From the NCBI GenBank assembly GCA_039025395.1, contig JBCCOK010000012.1, positions 1-64,000 on the forward strand: DNA of 64,000 bases. The letters are read 5' to 3'. This document shows, one piece after another, positions 8,240 through 17,903 of the stretch. Position 1 is the stretch's first letter. Every line of letters begins with the position of its first letter. This DNA is from Hoeflea_A sp039025395. GTDB taxonomy: Bacteria; Pseudomonadota; Alphaproteobacteria; Rhizobiales; Rhizobiaceae. The notes beneath the pieces are model-generated. The model was not told where the DNA came from, did not search any database, and worked only from the letters and a program-made list of their open reading frames with translations. Made by a program: the position numbers and the translations under genes.

Positions 8240-9042
8240 CGCTTTCCTCCGGCCAGATCGATACCGCTGCCGAAGATCTGTTTAGGGCCGAACAGACCGG
8301 CAAACAGATCGGGCTGCTGTCCAGCAGGTATCAAGGCATGACCATGGACGATGCCTATGCCGTCCAGGACGCGCTGGCCTCTCGCAAGCTGGCTTCGGGG
8401 CGAACCGTCATCGGGTGGAAGATCGGCCTGACTTCCAAGGCGATGCAGGACGCGCTCAAGATCGATATTCCGGACAGCGGCATTCTGTTCGATGACATGA
8501 TGTTTGAGGATGGCGGCACGGTGCCTGCCGGACGGTTCATCCAACCGCGCATCGAGGCCGAAATCGCGTTTTTTATGCGCACGCCCCTCTCAGGCGCTGG
8601 AGTGACTGCTGAAGCCGTTCTCTCTGCAACGGATTACGTTGTGCCGTCGCTGGAGATCCTCGACACAAGAATTCTCAGAGCCGACCCTGAAACCGGCAAT
8701 ACGCGCTCGATTGTCGATACCATTTCCGACAATGCCGCCAATGCTGGCCTTGTGCTCGGCAGCAAACGCCACGCGCCCGGCGATATCGACCTTCGCTGGA
8801 CAGGCGCTATTGTCATGCGGAACGGTGAAGTGGAGGAAACCGGGCTGGGCGCAGGTGTGCTCAATGATCCGGTTGCCGGTATCGTCTGGCTTGTCGAAAG
8901 GCTCAGCCGATACGGCCAGTCTATCCGCGCCGGCGATGTGGTGCTATCAGGGTCGTTCATTCGTCCGATTGAAGCCCGGTCCGGCGACGAATTCTTCGCT
9001 GATTTCGGACCGTTCGGCACCGTTTCTCAACGATTTGCCTAA
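8236..9042 (+). CDS. hpaH: 2-oxo-hept-4-ene-1,7-dioate hydratase
   Basis: This 268-residue member of the MhpD/HpaH hydratase family adds water to 2-oxohept-4-enedioate, producing the aldolase substrate. The GWKIGLTSKAMQ motif near residue 60 and the PRIEAEIAF metal-binding region are typical of the family. Translation starts at GTG, overlapping the preceding stop by four bases (GTGA), so the two are probably translationally coupled. Confidence 0.9.
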   Translation: MTLSSGQIDTAAEDLFRAEQTGKQIGLLSSRYQGMTMDDAYAVQDALASRKLASGRTVIGWKIGLTSKAMQDALKIDIPDSGILFDDMMFEDGGTVPAGRFIQPRIEAEIAFFMRTPLSGAGVTAEAVLSATDYVVPSLEILDTRILRADPETGNTRSIVDTISDNAANAGLVLGSKRHAPGDIDLRWTGAIVMRNGEVEETGLGAGVLNDPVAGIVWLVERLSRYGQSIRAGDVVLSGSFIRPIEARSGDEFFADFGPFGTVSQRFA

Positions 9043-9058
9043 ACCAGAGGAAGCCGCC

Positions 9059-9832
9059 ATGCCTGCCCCCAAGAACCCGCTGAAAGCCTCGCTCAAGAAC
9101 GGCGAACTACAGATCGGATGCTGGCTGTCGCTTGGCGAAAGCTACACTGCGGAAATCGCGGCGACGGCAGGATTTGACTGGCTGCTTGTCGACGGCGAAC
9201 ACGCACCCAACGATTTGCGCTCGACGCGCGACCAGCTTCAGGTGATCGACCCCTCCCCTTCGCACGCGATTGTGCGTGTCGCCTTTGGCGACGCGTGGAT
9301 CATCAAGCAGGTTCTCGATGCCGGTGCTCAATCCGTCCTTGTTCCGATGGTCGAGTCGGCGGAACAGGCGAAACAGCTCGTCCGCGCCGTCCGCTATCCG
9401 CCAAAGGGCATGCGCGGCGTCGGATCGACCGGCGCACGGGCTTCTCGTTTTGGCGCCATTGCCGACTACGCGCACACCGCGGACGATCAGATCTGTCTTC
9501 TGGTTCAGGTCGAAAACCGCGCAGGTCTCGCAGCACTTGACGAGATACTGGACGTGGATGGCGTCGACGCGGTTTTTATCGGTCCATCCGATCTTGCCGC
9601 CGATCTCGGTCATATCGGCAATACCGAAGCCCCTGAGGTGCAAGCGGCGATCGAGGATGCGCTCGGTCGAATCGCAAAAAGCGACAAGGCTGCCGGTATT
9701 CTTGCGCTAACCCCACCTGTCGCAAAGCGTTATGTGGAGATGGGCGCGACGTTTATTGCCGCGGCCATGGATGTTCAACTCTTGGCCAACGCGCTGCGCA
9801 GTGCCGCCACGGAAGCCGACAAGCTGCGTTGA
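9059..9832 (+). CDS. hpaI: 4-hydroxy-2-oxoheptanedioate aldolase
   Basis: This class II HpcH/HpaI aldolase (257 residues) splits 4-hydroxy-2-oxoheptanedioate into pyruvate and succinic semialdehyde, the last hpa step. It has the family signatures GFDWLLVDGEHAPND, the Glu in LVPMVES, VQVENRAGL and the metal-ligand region FIGPSDLAADLG. The ATG has GAGGA upstream; the open frame extends further back only as an antisense-like overlap of hpaH. It closes the operon. The upstream 4-hydroxyphenylacetate hydroxylase genes (hpaBC) and a transporter are not next to it. Confidence 0.92.
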   Translation: MPAPKNPLKASLKNGELQIGCWLSLGESYTAEIAATAGFDWLLVDGEHAPNDLRSTRDQLQVIDPSPSHAIVRVAFGDAWIIKQVLDAGAQSVLVPMVESAEQAKQLVRAVRYPPKGMRGVGSTGARASRFGAIADYAHTADDQICLLVQVENRAGLAALDEILDVDGVDAVFIGPSDLAADLGHIGNTEAPEVQAAIEDALGRIAKSDKAAGILALTPPVAKRYVEMGATFIAAAMDVQLLANALRSAATEADKLR

Positions 9833-9929
9833 AAACCGACGATCAAAACGCGCTGTCTCCGAAACCACCGGCCTGACTGAATTTCCGGTCAGCCCACCTC
9901 ATCTCCGAGCGCGTTCCGCCGATTTGCCC

Positions 9930-10490
9930 TCAACCGTCTTTGCGCAGCACACGTTGACGCCAACGGCCCGGCGCAGGTGTGACGTGCATCGGTATAGCAT
10001 TGGGCAGGGGCAGCATCGGCGGTTCGATCGCGACATATTCATGCGCTGCTTTCCACAGCCCGCCATGGGCGACGATCAGCGTGTTGGGACCAAGCGACAC
10101 GGCCCGCCCCATGGCGTTCCAGACGCGTTCGCAAAATTGCGGAAACGTTTCGCCGTTTGGCGGGTCATAGGACCCGGTCCAGTATTCCCGCAGCCACGGC
10201 CCGTGCGGCTCGCCCTGGTGGTCGCCAAGATGGCACTCCATCAGAGAATCGTCGAAGACGATTTCAATCTGATGATATGCCGCGACGGCCTCAGCCGTGT
10301 GTTTGGCGCGCGAAAGCGGGCTTGCAACAATGCGCTGCAGCGGTTCCTTGCGCAGCAGGTCGGCGGCGCGCTGCGCCTGATCGAGGCCGGTCTGATTGAG
10401 CTGCGCATCCAATTGACCCTGCGTTCGTCCCGTCTTGTTCCATTCGGTCTCGCCGTGGCGCAGGAAATAGAACGGATGCTCAAAAGCCAT
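9930..10490 (-). CDS. Histidine phosphatase superfamily protein
   Basis: This 186-residue phosphoglycerate-mutase-like phosphatase carries the RHGETEWN motif at residues 11-18, with His12 as the phospho-acceptor, and a second catalytic histidine in VAHGGLWKA. SPLSRAKHTAE is the conserved phosphate-binding segment. The family includes phosphoglycerate mutases, alpha-ribazole phosphatases and broad phosphatases, and sequence alone does not decide. It stands alone, divergent from the thioesterase gene. Confidence 0.85.
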   Translation of the reverse strand: MAFEHPFYFLRHGETEWNKTGRTQGQLDAQLNQTGLDQAQRAADLLRKEPLQRIVASPLSRAKHTAEAVAAYHQIEIVFDDSLMECHLGDHQGEPHGPWLREYWTGSYDPPNGETFPQFCERVWNAMGRAVSLGPNTLIVAHGGLWKAAHEYVAIEPPMLPLPNAIPMHVTPAPGRWRQRVLRKDG

Positions 10491-10575
10491 AGGGACGCCT
10501 TCTCATTCTTTCGTTGGTGAACTAGTTTCCCCGAGCTGATACACCATGCCAGCTTGAAACGAAAAGGCTCGAATA

Positions 10576-11013
10576 TTGCCTGCCGACATCAATATACCGC
10601 GCGACCGCGCTGCCTATGATTTCTTTACCCCTGTAACGATACGCTATTCGGATCAGGACCCGATGCAGCACGTCAACAATGTCGCCGTTGCAGCCTATCT
10701 GGAAGCCGGGCGATTGGGCTTCGTCGAGCACATGTTCGCAGGCAAAGATACACCGGCAAACCGCATGGTTCTTGCGAATCTGACCATCGATTACCTCAGG
10801 GAAATCACCTTTCCCGGCACGGTGGAGGTCGGTGGTAAGATGGCAGCACTTGGCGAACGCTCTCTGACGACCCATTACGGGATCTTTCAGGGTGAGGCCT
10901 GCATGGTCGTCTGTAGGGCGGTCAATGTGTTTTTCGATCCGCAAACCCGCCGCTCAGCCGCGCCCAGCCCGGATGACAGAGCGGTCCTTGAGCGTTTTCT
11001 GCATGACGTCTGA
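10576..11013 (+). CDS. Acyl-CoA thioesterase, 4HBT hotdog family
   Basis: This 145-residue hotdog-fold protein has the 4HBT-type motif YSDQDPMQHVNNVAVAAYLE and would hydrolyse an acyl-CoA or aryl-CoA. No ATG fits; the frame starts with TTG at the natural N-terminus, with only a weak purine stretch upstream. The C-terminal tail is predicted unstructured. The gene is followed closely by an FAD oxidoreductase on the same strand. Confidence 0.8.
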   Translation: MPADINIPRDRAAYDFFTPVTIRYSDQDPMQHVNNVAVAAYLEAGRLGFVEHMFAGKDTPANRMVLANLTIDYLREITFPGTVEVGGKMAALGERSLTTHYGIFQGEACMVVCRAVNVFFDPQTRRSAAPSPDDRAVLERFLHDV

Positions 11014-11088
11014 CCGACGATGGCCGCTGCCTTGCCTGATAGGCCGGGCTGCGATAACGCTGCCCTGAAACAAGGGTATGTTTGCTTC

Positions 11089-12210
11089 ATGGATCATATC
11101 GACTGCGTGGTTGCCGGCGGCGGCGTAATTGGTATCGCTATCGCACGGGCACTTGCACGCGCCGGCCGCGAGGTGGTGATCATCGAAGCAGAGAGCACCA
11201 TCGGCGCGCACACCAGTTCGCGCAATTCCGAAGTAATCCATGCCGGGATCTACTACGCCTCTGATTCGCTGAAAGCGCGGTTTTGCGTCGGCGGTCTGAA
11301 GCGCCTCTACACCTACTGCCAGGAACGCAACATTGCGCATCAACAGACAGGCAAGCTGATTGTTGCGACACACCCCAACGAGTTGCCGACCCTCGACGCA
11401 ATTCTTGCTCAGGCGCGCGCCAACGGCGTTGCGCAAATTGAACAGATCCCAGCCGAGGAGGCCATGCGGATGGAGCCGCAGCTTCATTGCGTCGGCGCCT
11501 TGCATTCGCCGTTGACGGGGATCTTTGACAGTCATGCGCTGATGCTTTCGATGTTGGGTGAAGCCGAGGATGCGGCCGCGATGATTGCGTTCAACAACAG
11601 GGTTGCCTCCGTTGCAGTTGAAGCCGACCGGTTCGTTATTCAGACTGACGGTGAAGAACCTGGCCTTCTTGCCTGCAATCATTTCATAAATGCGGCCGGG
11701 CATGGCGCATGGGCAATCGCGCGATCGACTGCCGGACTGTCTGAGCAACACATACCGCCACACTATCTTTCCAAGGGCAGCTATTATGCGCTGACCGGCT
11801 ACCAAACGCCGTTTGAACGGCTGGTCTATCCGGTTCCAGGCGACGGATCGCTAGGTATTCACTTCACCCGCGACCTCGGCGGCGGCGCCCGCTTCGGCCC
11901 CGACGTGCTTTGGTTGAAGGGTGAAGATCTCGACTATTCGGTGCCGCAGAACCGTGGTCTCGCGTTTGCGGAGGCAATCAGGACATATTGGCCCGCATTG
12001 CCGGACGGTTCGCTGACGCCGTCCTATTGCGGTATCCGTCCGAAACTGGTGCCGAGCGGAACGCCGCCTGCGGACTTTGTGATCCAGTCGCGCAAGGATC
12101 ACGGGATCGAAGGTCTGGTGCAACTCTTCGGGATCGAATCACCCGGCCTTACAGCCTGCCTGGTCATTGCCGATTATGTCGCTGGCTTGGTCTCTGGCGA
12201 AATCCGTTGA
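11089..12210 (+). CDS. FAD-dependent oxidoreductase, L-2-hydroxyglutarate oxidase-like
   Basis: This 373-residue DAO-family flavoprotein begins MDHIDCVVAGGGVIGIAIARAL, the dinucleotide-binding GxGxxG. The HTSSRNSEVIHAGIYY segment is characteristic of the L-2-hydroxyglutarate dehydrogenase/oxidase (LhgO/YgaF) group. An in-frame ATG 69 bp upstream would add an untypical leader, so the internal ATG is preferred. The substrate is inferred from resemblance. A Cys replaces no obvious catalytic residue. Confidence 0.82.
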   Translation: MDHIDCVVAGGGVIGIAIARALARAGREVVIIEAESTIGAHTSSRNSEVIHAGIYYASDSLKARFCVGGLKRLYTYCQERNIAHQQTGKLIVATHPNELPTLDAILAQARANGVAQIEQIPAEEAMRMEPQLHCVGALHSPLTGIFDSHALMLSMLGEAEDAAAMIAFNNRVASVAVEADRFVIQTDGEEPGLLACNHFINAAGHGAWAIARSTAGLSEQHIPPHYLSKGSYYALTGYQTPFERLVYPVPGDGSLGIHFTRDLGGGARFGPDVLWLKGEDLDYSVPQNRGLAFAEAIRTYWPALPDGSLTPSYCGIRPKLVPSGTPPADFVIQSRKDHGIEGLVQLFGIESPGLTACLVIADYVAGLVSGEIR

Positions 12211-12318
12211 TGCGTTACCCGGACGGTTTGTCTGCAAGCTTGAACTGGCGGTAAATTTCGACTAGGCCACTGTCCAAACAGCGCTGCCCAGCCGCTGCTG
12301 TCGATAGCGGAGAAAAGA

Positions 12319-13155
12319 GTGTCCAAGAGCAGATCCGTTCAAGTCGGCCCTGTGACGTTCTCAAACGACCACCCCTTTGTGCTGATCGCCGGACCGTGCC
12401 AGATCGAAAGCCGCGAACACGCTGCAGACATTGCTGCAGAACTGATTTCGATCACCAAAGACCTTGCCATTCCGCTCGTCTATAAATCCTCATTCGACAA
12501 GGCCAACCGGTCGTCAATCAGCGGGAAGCGCGGCGTCGGAATGGATGCGGGTCTCCAAATTCTTGCCGATATCGCACAAAGATTCGGTTGCCCGGTGGTA
12601 ACGGATATACACGAAAGCCATCAGGCAGCGCGTGCCGCCGAAGCTGTCGACATCCTGCAGATACCCGCCTATCTGTGCAGGCAGACGGACCTGCTGGTCG
12701 CAGCAGGCGAGACCGGTAGGACGATAAACGTCAAGAAGGGACAGTTCCTGGCACCCTGGGACATGGCCAATGTGGCAGAAAAGGTAGCCTCAACGGGCAA
12801 TCAGAACATACTTTTGTGCGAGCGAGGGACATCATTCGGCTACAACACGCAGGTGACCGATCTTCGCAGCCTGCCGACAATGGCTCAGACCGGCTATCCA
12901 ATCGTCTTCGACGCCACCCACTCGGTGCAGCAGCCGGGCGGACTGGGGACGTCGAGCGGCGGCCAGCGCGAGTTCGTACCGGTTTTAGCCCGGGCAGCGC
13001 TTGCTGTGGGCTGTGCGTCGCTGTTTGTCGAAACGCATGACAATCCAGCGGCGGCGCCGTCCGACGGTCCCAACATGATTCCGCTGGGAGAAATGAAGTC
13101 TTTGCTCGCGCGGCTCAAGCCGATCGACGTACTGGCAAAAGAGGACGCGTCCTAA
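12319..13155 (+). CDS. kdsA: 3-deoxy-8-phosphooctulonate synthase
   Basis: Kdo-8-phosphate synthase (278 residues) condenses phosphoenolpyruvate with arabinose-5-phosphate in the cytoplasm for lipopolysaccharide core synthesis. IAGPCQIES near the N-terminus, YKSSFDKANRSS, NVKKGQF and FDATHSVQQPGG are diagnostic. A GTG start is used. It abuts the arabinose-5-phosphate isomerase gene without a gap, so the substrate-producing enzyme is made from the same transcript. Confidence 0.96.
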   Translation: MSKSRSVQVGPVTFSNDHPFVLIAGPCQIESREHAADIAAELISITKDLAIPLVYKSSFDKANRSSISGKRGVGMDAGLQILADIAQRFGCPVVTDIHESHQAARAAEAVDILQIPAYLCRQTDLLVAAGETGRTINVKKGQFLAPWDMANVAEKVASTGNQNILLCERGTSFGYNTQVTDLRSLPTMAQTGYPIVFDATHSVQQPGGLGTSSGGQREFVPVLARAALAVGCASLFVETHDNPAAAPSDGPNMIPLGEMKSLLARLKPIDVLAKEDAS

Positions 13156-14130
13156 ATGGCACCGCAGAGAAACATAAGATCGGAGCTCTTGAAGGCCGCG
13201 AGGACATCGCGGTCCGGCATCGACACGATTGTCAACGGGCTTGAAGGGTCTCTTGGCGACTCGATCCTGGCAGCGGTTGAACTCATTTCAGGCAAGACCG
13301 GAAGGCTGATTATCACCGGTATCGGCAAGAGCGGTCATGTGGGTGCGAAGACCGCAGCAACCTTTGCATCAACAGGGACACCGGCGCAATTCGTTCATGC
13401 CACGGAAGCCAGTCACGGCGACCTTGGCATGATCACCGGCGACGACTGTGTTCTCGCCATATCGAACTCAGGCGAAACAAAGGAACTCTCAGACGTTCTT
13501 TATCACGCCCGGCGCGTCGATATTCCCCTGATTGCGGTAACCGCGCAAGCTGACAGCACTCTTGCGAGGAACGCCACGGTCGCAATTATCATGCCCCAGG
13601 CCGAAGAAGCATGTCCGCTTGGTCTGGCGCCAACAACGTCAACGCTGATGCAGATGATGATTTGCGATACGGTGGCGATCGGACTGCTTGTTCGGCGCGG
13701 TTTTTCAGAACGCGATTTCCGGCACTTCCACCCGGGCGGTACACTTGGCGCCAGCCTCACTCTCGTGCGCGAGGCCATGCACCAGGGCGATGCGCTGCCC
13801 ATGGTTCAGATTGGCACGCCTTTGATGAAAGCGATTGAAACAATCACTGAAAAGGGCTTCGGGCTGGTCATTGTTGCCGAATCTGACGGCACAATACGCG
13901 GCGTGATCACGGACGGCGATTTGCGCCGCCATGCCCATATCGACACACTCAGCGCTGTTGTCGATGAAGTCATGACAGTCGGCGGATTGACAGTGGAACC
14001 GGACATGATGCTGGCATCAGCACTTAAGATGGTTCAGGACAACGAAGTGGGCGCTCTTGTCGTGGCCGACAATGGGAAAGCGGTCGGCGTTATCCACGTC
14101 CTTGATATGCTGCGCATTGGTGCCGCCTGA
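13156..14130 (+). CDS. kdsD: Arabinose-5-phosphate isomerase
   Basis: This KpsF/GutQ-family enzyme (324 residues) makes D-arabinose-5-phosphate from ribulose-5-phosphate. The N-terminal SIS domain contains GIGKSGHVGAKTAATFASTGTPA and the histidine-rich HATEASHGDLG loop. Two CBS domains follow from about residue 205 (PLMKAIETITEKGFGLVIV and MLASALKMVQDNEVGALVV). It starts directly after the kdsA stop. Together they supply Kdo; the phosphatase kdsC and the CMP-Kdo synthetase are not here. Confidence 0.94.
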   Translation: MAPQRNIRSELLKAARTSRSGIDTIVNGLEGSLGDSILAAVELISGKTGRLIITGIGKSGHVGAKTAATFASTGTPAQFVHATEASHGDLGMITGDDCVLAISNSGETKELSDVLYHARRVDIPLIAVTAQADSTLARNATVAIIMPQAEEACPLGLAPTTSTLMQMMICDTVAIGLLVRRGFSERDFRHFHPGGTLGASLTLVREAMHQGDALPMVQIGTPLMKAIETITEKGFGLVIVAESDGTIRGVITDGDLRRHAHIDTLSAVVDEVMTVGGLTVEPDMMLASALKMVQDNEVGALVVADNGKAVGVIHVLDMLRIGAA

Positions 14131-14206
14131 TTGGCGACCATCAGATCAGGCCAACAACCGATATGACAATCCAGAACCCGTGCCGCTTGTACTGCAGTAA
14201 AAGCCC

Positions 14207-15115
14207 ATGACCTCGCTCGAATTCGATACCGATTTCAACCCCGCGCATGGCGAAGCCGTGACGGTCGGCCCGCAAATTCAGCGCATCACCGCGGCAAATG
14301 CAGGGCCGCTGACTTTTCACGGGACAAACACCTACATTGTCGGCACCAAAAGCGTTGCTGTCATCGATCCGGGACCGGCGATGGATAGTCACTACGCTGC
14401 ACTGAAAACCGCGCTTGAAGGGCGGGACGTAACGCACATCCTGGTCAGCCACACGCACAAGGACCATTCGCCGCTTGCCGCTCAACTGGCCCTCGAAACC
14501 GGCGCTACAATTGTTGCGGAGGGTCGCCACCGCCCTGCCCGGCCGCTTTATGTGGGCGAGGTCAATCCGCTCGAGGAGAGTTCAGATACCGAATTTGCGC
14601 CGGACATCGCGGCTGAAGACGGAGCGGTCATCGACGGTGACGGATGGGCCATGCGCGTGATCCATACACCGGGCCACACTGCCAATCACGCGGTCTTCGC
14701 CCTGGAGGGTTCCGGCATCGTTTTTTCGGCGGACCATGTCATGGCGTGGGCCACATCCATCGTCGCGCCGCCGGACGGATCGATGTCGGACTATATGCAA
14801 TCGCTCGACAAGATGCTGGCGCGCGACGACCGCTCTTACCTCCCGGGCCATGGCGGTGCGGTTGAAAAGCCGCATGCCTTCGTCCGGGCTTTGAAAGCGC
14901 ATCGCAAGATGCGCGAGCGCGCCGTCGTTGAACGGATGGAAAAAGGCGACCGCACCATCGACCAGATGGTCAGCGTCATCTACCGCGACACGGACCGGCG
15001 CCTGCACGGCGCCGCCAAGCTGTCGTTGCTAGCGCATCTGGAAGATCTTGTAGCCCGCGGCGTGGCAGAAACCGCTTCCGAGCCTTCAATCGATGGTATC
15101 TATTCCCTCAGGTAA
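14207..15115 (+). CDS. Metallo-beta-lactamase-fold hydrolase
   Basis: This 302-residue MBL-fold protein carries HTHKDH (the HxHxDH zinc motif) near residue 85, then TPGHTANH, SADHVMAW and a late PGHGG, giving a complete two-metal site. A winged-helix-like C-terminal segment from about residue 240 resembles LACTB2-type proteins. The substrate is unknown; family members include glyoxalase II-like thioesterases and endoribonucleases. Confidence 0.85.
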   Translation: MTSLEFDTDFNPAHGEAVTVGPQIQRITAANAGPLTFHGTNTYIVGTKSVAVIDPGPAMDSHYAALKTALEGRDVTHILVSHTHKDHSPLAAQLALETGATIVAEGRHRPARPLYVGEVNPLEESSDTEFAPDIAAEDGAVIDGDGWAMRVIHTPGHTANHAVFALEGSGIVFSADHVMAWATSIVAPPDGSMSDYMQSLDKMLARDDRSYLPGHGGAVEKPHAFVRALKAHRKMRERAVVERMEKGDRTIDQMVSVIYRDTDRRLHGAAKLSLLAHLEDLVARGVAETASEPSIDGIYSLR

Positions 15116-15132
15116 TGAATCCTATCGATTCA

Positions 15133-16047
15133 CTAACGCACTGAAATACCGACAAGTTCGGCGTCCAACTCGTTTAGGAATCCGTCTATGATCCGGGCAT
15201 TCGTGCCGAGATCGTGCGGACCGAACCGCGAAACGGCGCGCATATCGACGAATGTCGTTTCCGCCTCTTCGCTTAACCGGATGCTGACATCAGAGTTGAA
15301 CCCGAAAACCGGGGTGCGCGTTTTACCCTGAAGAACGATCTCGGCCTGTCTGAGAAGCACAGGCTCCGCTGCACCCAAAACATCGCCCTCCGCCGGCTCC
15401 GAAGCAGCGGCCACCTCGCCCGGCGTCTGTGTTTGGATCTCTGTAATGCTGGCGCTGGCCGGGCTGTCGGCCTCGTTCGGTTCGGGCGGCTCCGGCATTC
15501 GTGTTTGCGAGATCGAGACCCCCTGATTTTCCGCAACGAGTCGTACCGCCGCCAGGACCCGGTCAAGCGCGCCTGCGTAGCGGCGGCCGATGATTTGCGG
15601 ATAAGCTTGCCTCTGACCTTCATAGGGCGCGGCGCGGAGGAATTCGATTTCGGGCAGCCAATCCGGACCTCGGGTGACCGGCTCCAGAAAAACGGGGACG
15701 TTGGCCGTATCGGTTGAAATGTCAAAGAGCGGCGGCAGCGTGTAGGCGCGATGGCCGGCAATGCTCGCGGGAACGAGAACGAGCAGTGCAAAGAACATAC
15801 CTCTTGCCGATGCCCGGCCACCCTCTGCGCCGATCATCCAAAGGCGCAGCACGCCATAACAGGCAAGGCCAAACGCGAGCAACGCAATTGCAATGCAGAT
15901 CGCAACAAGCGCCGCAAACATGTCGGTTTCCATGACGCTGAAGCGATGCAAGCCGGCAGAGATGACGAAGAGTGCGAGAGCGAAAAGCCCCAGCCTCTGG
16001 GACCAGAAGGCAGACCTGCACACCGGACGCTCGTAGCGGATCTTCAT
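15133..16047 (-). CDS. DUF1499 membrane protein
   Basis: This 304-residue protein has three predicted membrane helices in the first 100 residues, followed by a soluble DUF1499-type domain (PPLFDISTDTANVPVF onward). The domain is interrupted by an acidic Pro/Ala/Glu-rich insertion around residues 200-235. Its end is SRFGPHDLGTNARIIDGFLNELD. Function is unknown. It is convergent with the MBL gene. Confidence 0.75.
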   Translation of the reverse strand: MKIRYERPVCRSAFWSQRLGLFALALFVISAGLHRFSVMETDMFAALVAICIAIALLAFGLACYGVLRLWMIGAEGGRASARGMFFALLVLVPASIAGHRAYTLPPLFDISTDTANVPVFLEPVTRGPDWLPEIEFLRAAPYEGQRQAYPQIIGRRYAGALDRVLAAVRLVAENQGVSISQTRMPEPPEPNEADSPASASITEIQTQTPGEVAAASEPAEGDVLGAAEPVLLRQAEIVLQGKTRTPVFGFNSDVSIRLSEEAETTFVDMRAVSRFGPHDLGTNARIIDGFLNELDAELVGISVR

Positions 16048-16220
16048 CTGCGGCTTAGTCTTTCAATAGAATCAGATTGAGCAATAGCTCAAGTTCAGGC
16101 TTATCGGAATAGCGGCTTGGAAAGATGACGGGCTTGTTGCCCGGTCCGCCGATTAGACGTAAGGATGAATACAAGACCGTCGCCGGTCAGCGAAAACAAC
16201 CTTTCAATGGATAACAGCGA

Positions 16221-17624
16221 ATGACCAATGCCGCTCCGCTCACCAATGTTCAGAAACGCTCTGTTGAGGCGCTTCTGAATCCCTACACGCCGCTTCACAA
16301 GCTCAGCGAAAACGGGCCGCTTGTCGTTGACCGCGGTAAAGGCGTCTTCATCTACGACACGCAAGGGAACGAATATATTGAAGGCATGTCCGGGCTGTGG
16401 TGCGCCGGTCTGGGATTTGGTGACGAGGAAATGGTCGATGCCGCCATGCACCAGATGAAGACACTTCCCTATTATCACCTTTTTGCGGCGCGGGGCACGG
16501 AGCCTGCCATTGAGTTGGCCGAGAAGCTGAAGGAACTGGCGCCCGTACCGATTTCAAAAGTATTCTTTACGTCTTCGGGTTCGGAAGCAAACGATACCCA
16601 GGTAAAACTTGCCTGGTACTATAACAATGCGCTCGGCCGGACGAAAAAGAAGAAGATCATCTCCCGGGTGAAGGCCTATCACGGTGTGACGATCATGTCG
16701 GCGTCGCTGACCGGCCTTCCCTACAATCACAAGGGTTTCGACCTGCCTCTGGACGGCGTGCTGCATACGGATTGCCCGCATTTTTATCGCTTCGGGCTCG
16801 AAGGGGAAACGGAGGCCGAATTCACCGCGCGCCTTGTCTCGTCTTTGCGCACGCTTATAGAAAGCGAAGACCCCGAGACGATTGCAGCGATGATCGCCGA
16901 ACCGGTTATGGGTGCGGGCGGTGTGATCGTGCCGCCAAAGGGGTATTTTCCGGCGATCAAGGCCGTCCTCGACGAATACGAAATCATGCTCATTGATGAT
17001 GAGGTCATCAACGGCTTCGGCCGCACTGGAAACTGGTGGGGCTGCGAAACCCACGATATGGTGCCGACAACCATTTCGGTCGCCAAGCAATTGACGTCCG
17101 CCTATGCGCCACTTGGCGCCGTGATGGTCCCTGACGACATCTATCAGGCCTATGTCGATCATTCGTCGAAAATCGGAACCTTCGGTCACGGCTATACCTA
17201 TGGCGGGCATCCGCTCGGCTGCGCACTTGGTGTGAAGGCAATCGAAATCTACCAGAAGCGGAACATCGTCGAACATGTGTGCGCGCTTTCGCCATTGTTC
17301 GAGAAGCGGATGACGGCTCTCACCGATCATCCCCTCGTCGGAGAAGCCCGTTACAGCGGCCTCATGGGCGGTGTTGAGCTCGTCGCCGACAAGAAGAGCC
17401 GGCAGCCATTCAACCCGGCCGACGGCGTCGGGACCAAAACGGCAGAGTACCTGCAGAAACGTGGCGTTATCCTGCGACCGCTGGGCGATACAATTGCAAT
17501 CTGCCCGCCGATGATCATCCGTGAGGACGAACTCAATACTCTGTTCGACCGCCTTGAGAAGGCACTGGACGACACCGAAGCCTTGGTGCTGAAGGAGGGG
17601 CTCAGGGCACAGGTCGCACAATAG
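16221..17624 (+). CDS. Class III pyridoxal-phosphate aminotransferase
   Basis: This 467-residue omega-aminotransferase-type enzyme has the PLP lysine at Lys289 in SVAKQLTSAY, the conserved Asp near residue 260 in MLIDDEVINGFGRTG, and the GSEAND phosphate loop near 120-125. It would transfer an amino group from a terminal amine (omega-amino acid, putrescine-like or taurine-like donor) to pyruvate or a similar acceptor; the donor is not predictable. No pathway partner is adjacent. Confidence 0.88.
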   Translation: MTNAAPLTNVQKRSVEALLNPYTPLHKLSENGPLVVDRGKGVFIYDTQGNEYIEGMSGLWCAGLGFGDEEMVDAAMHQMKTLPYYHLFAARGTEPAIELAEKLKELAPVPISKVFFTSSGSEANDTQVKLAWYYNNALGRTKKKKIISRVKAYHGVTIMSASLTGLPYNHKGFDLPLDGVLHTDCPHFYRFGLEGETEAEFTARLVSSLRTLIESEDPETIAAMIAEPVMGAGGVIVPPKGYFPAIKAVLDEYEIMLIDDEVINGFGRTGNWWGCETHDMVPTTISVAKQLTSAYAPLGAVMVPDDIYQAYVDHSSKIGTFGHGYTYGGHPLGCALGVKAIEIYQKRNIVEHVCALSPLFEKRMTALTDHPLVGEARYSGLMGGVELVADKKSRQPFNPADGVGTKTAEYLQKRGVILRPLGDTIAICPPMIIREDELNTLFDRLEKALDDTEALVLKEGLRAQVAQ

Positions 17625-17903
17625 CCCCCAATGGGTTGAAGTGACACGTCGCAAGCGAAGGCGTGAGCATCCGCGGTGCAAAACCGGATGCCACCCTGTT
17701 TTGGCCGTTTTCCGGTTCGCGGCAGAAGCTTTTGAAAAGACACCAGAACCGGAACCTCTGGACAATTCCCCTTGACAAGATTGGTCTGCGGACTTTCGCT
17801 ACCATTCTATTGACAAAACACCGAGCAACAATCTCCAGCGAGAGAATGCGGTCATTCTCGCCGCGGATTGTCACGGTGCAAGGTTCAATCAAGGGAGGAT
17901 CAG

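Noticed and set aside
16554..17765. 403-codon minus-strand frame opposite the aminotransferase
   Set aside because: Antisense shadow of a clear gene, without family resemblance.
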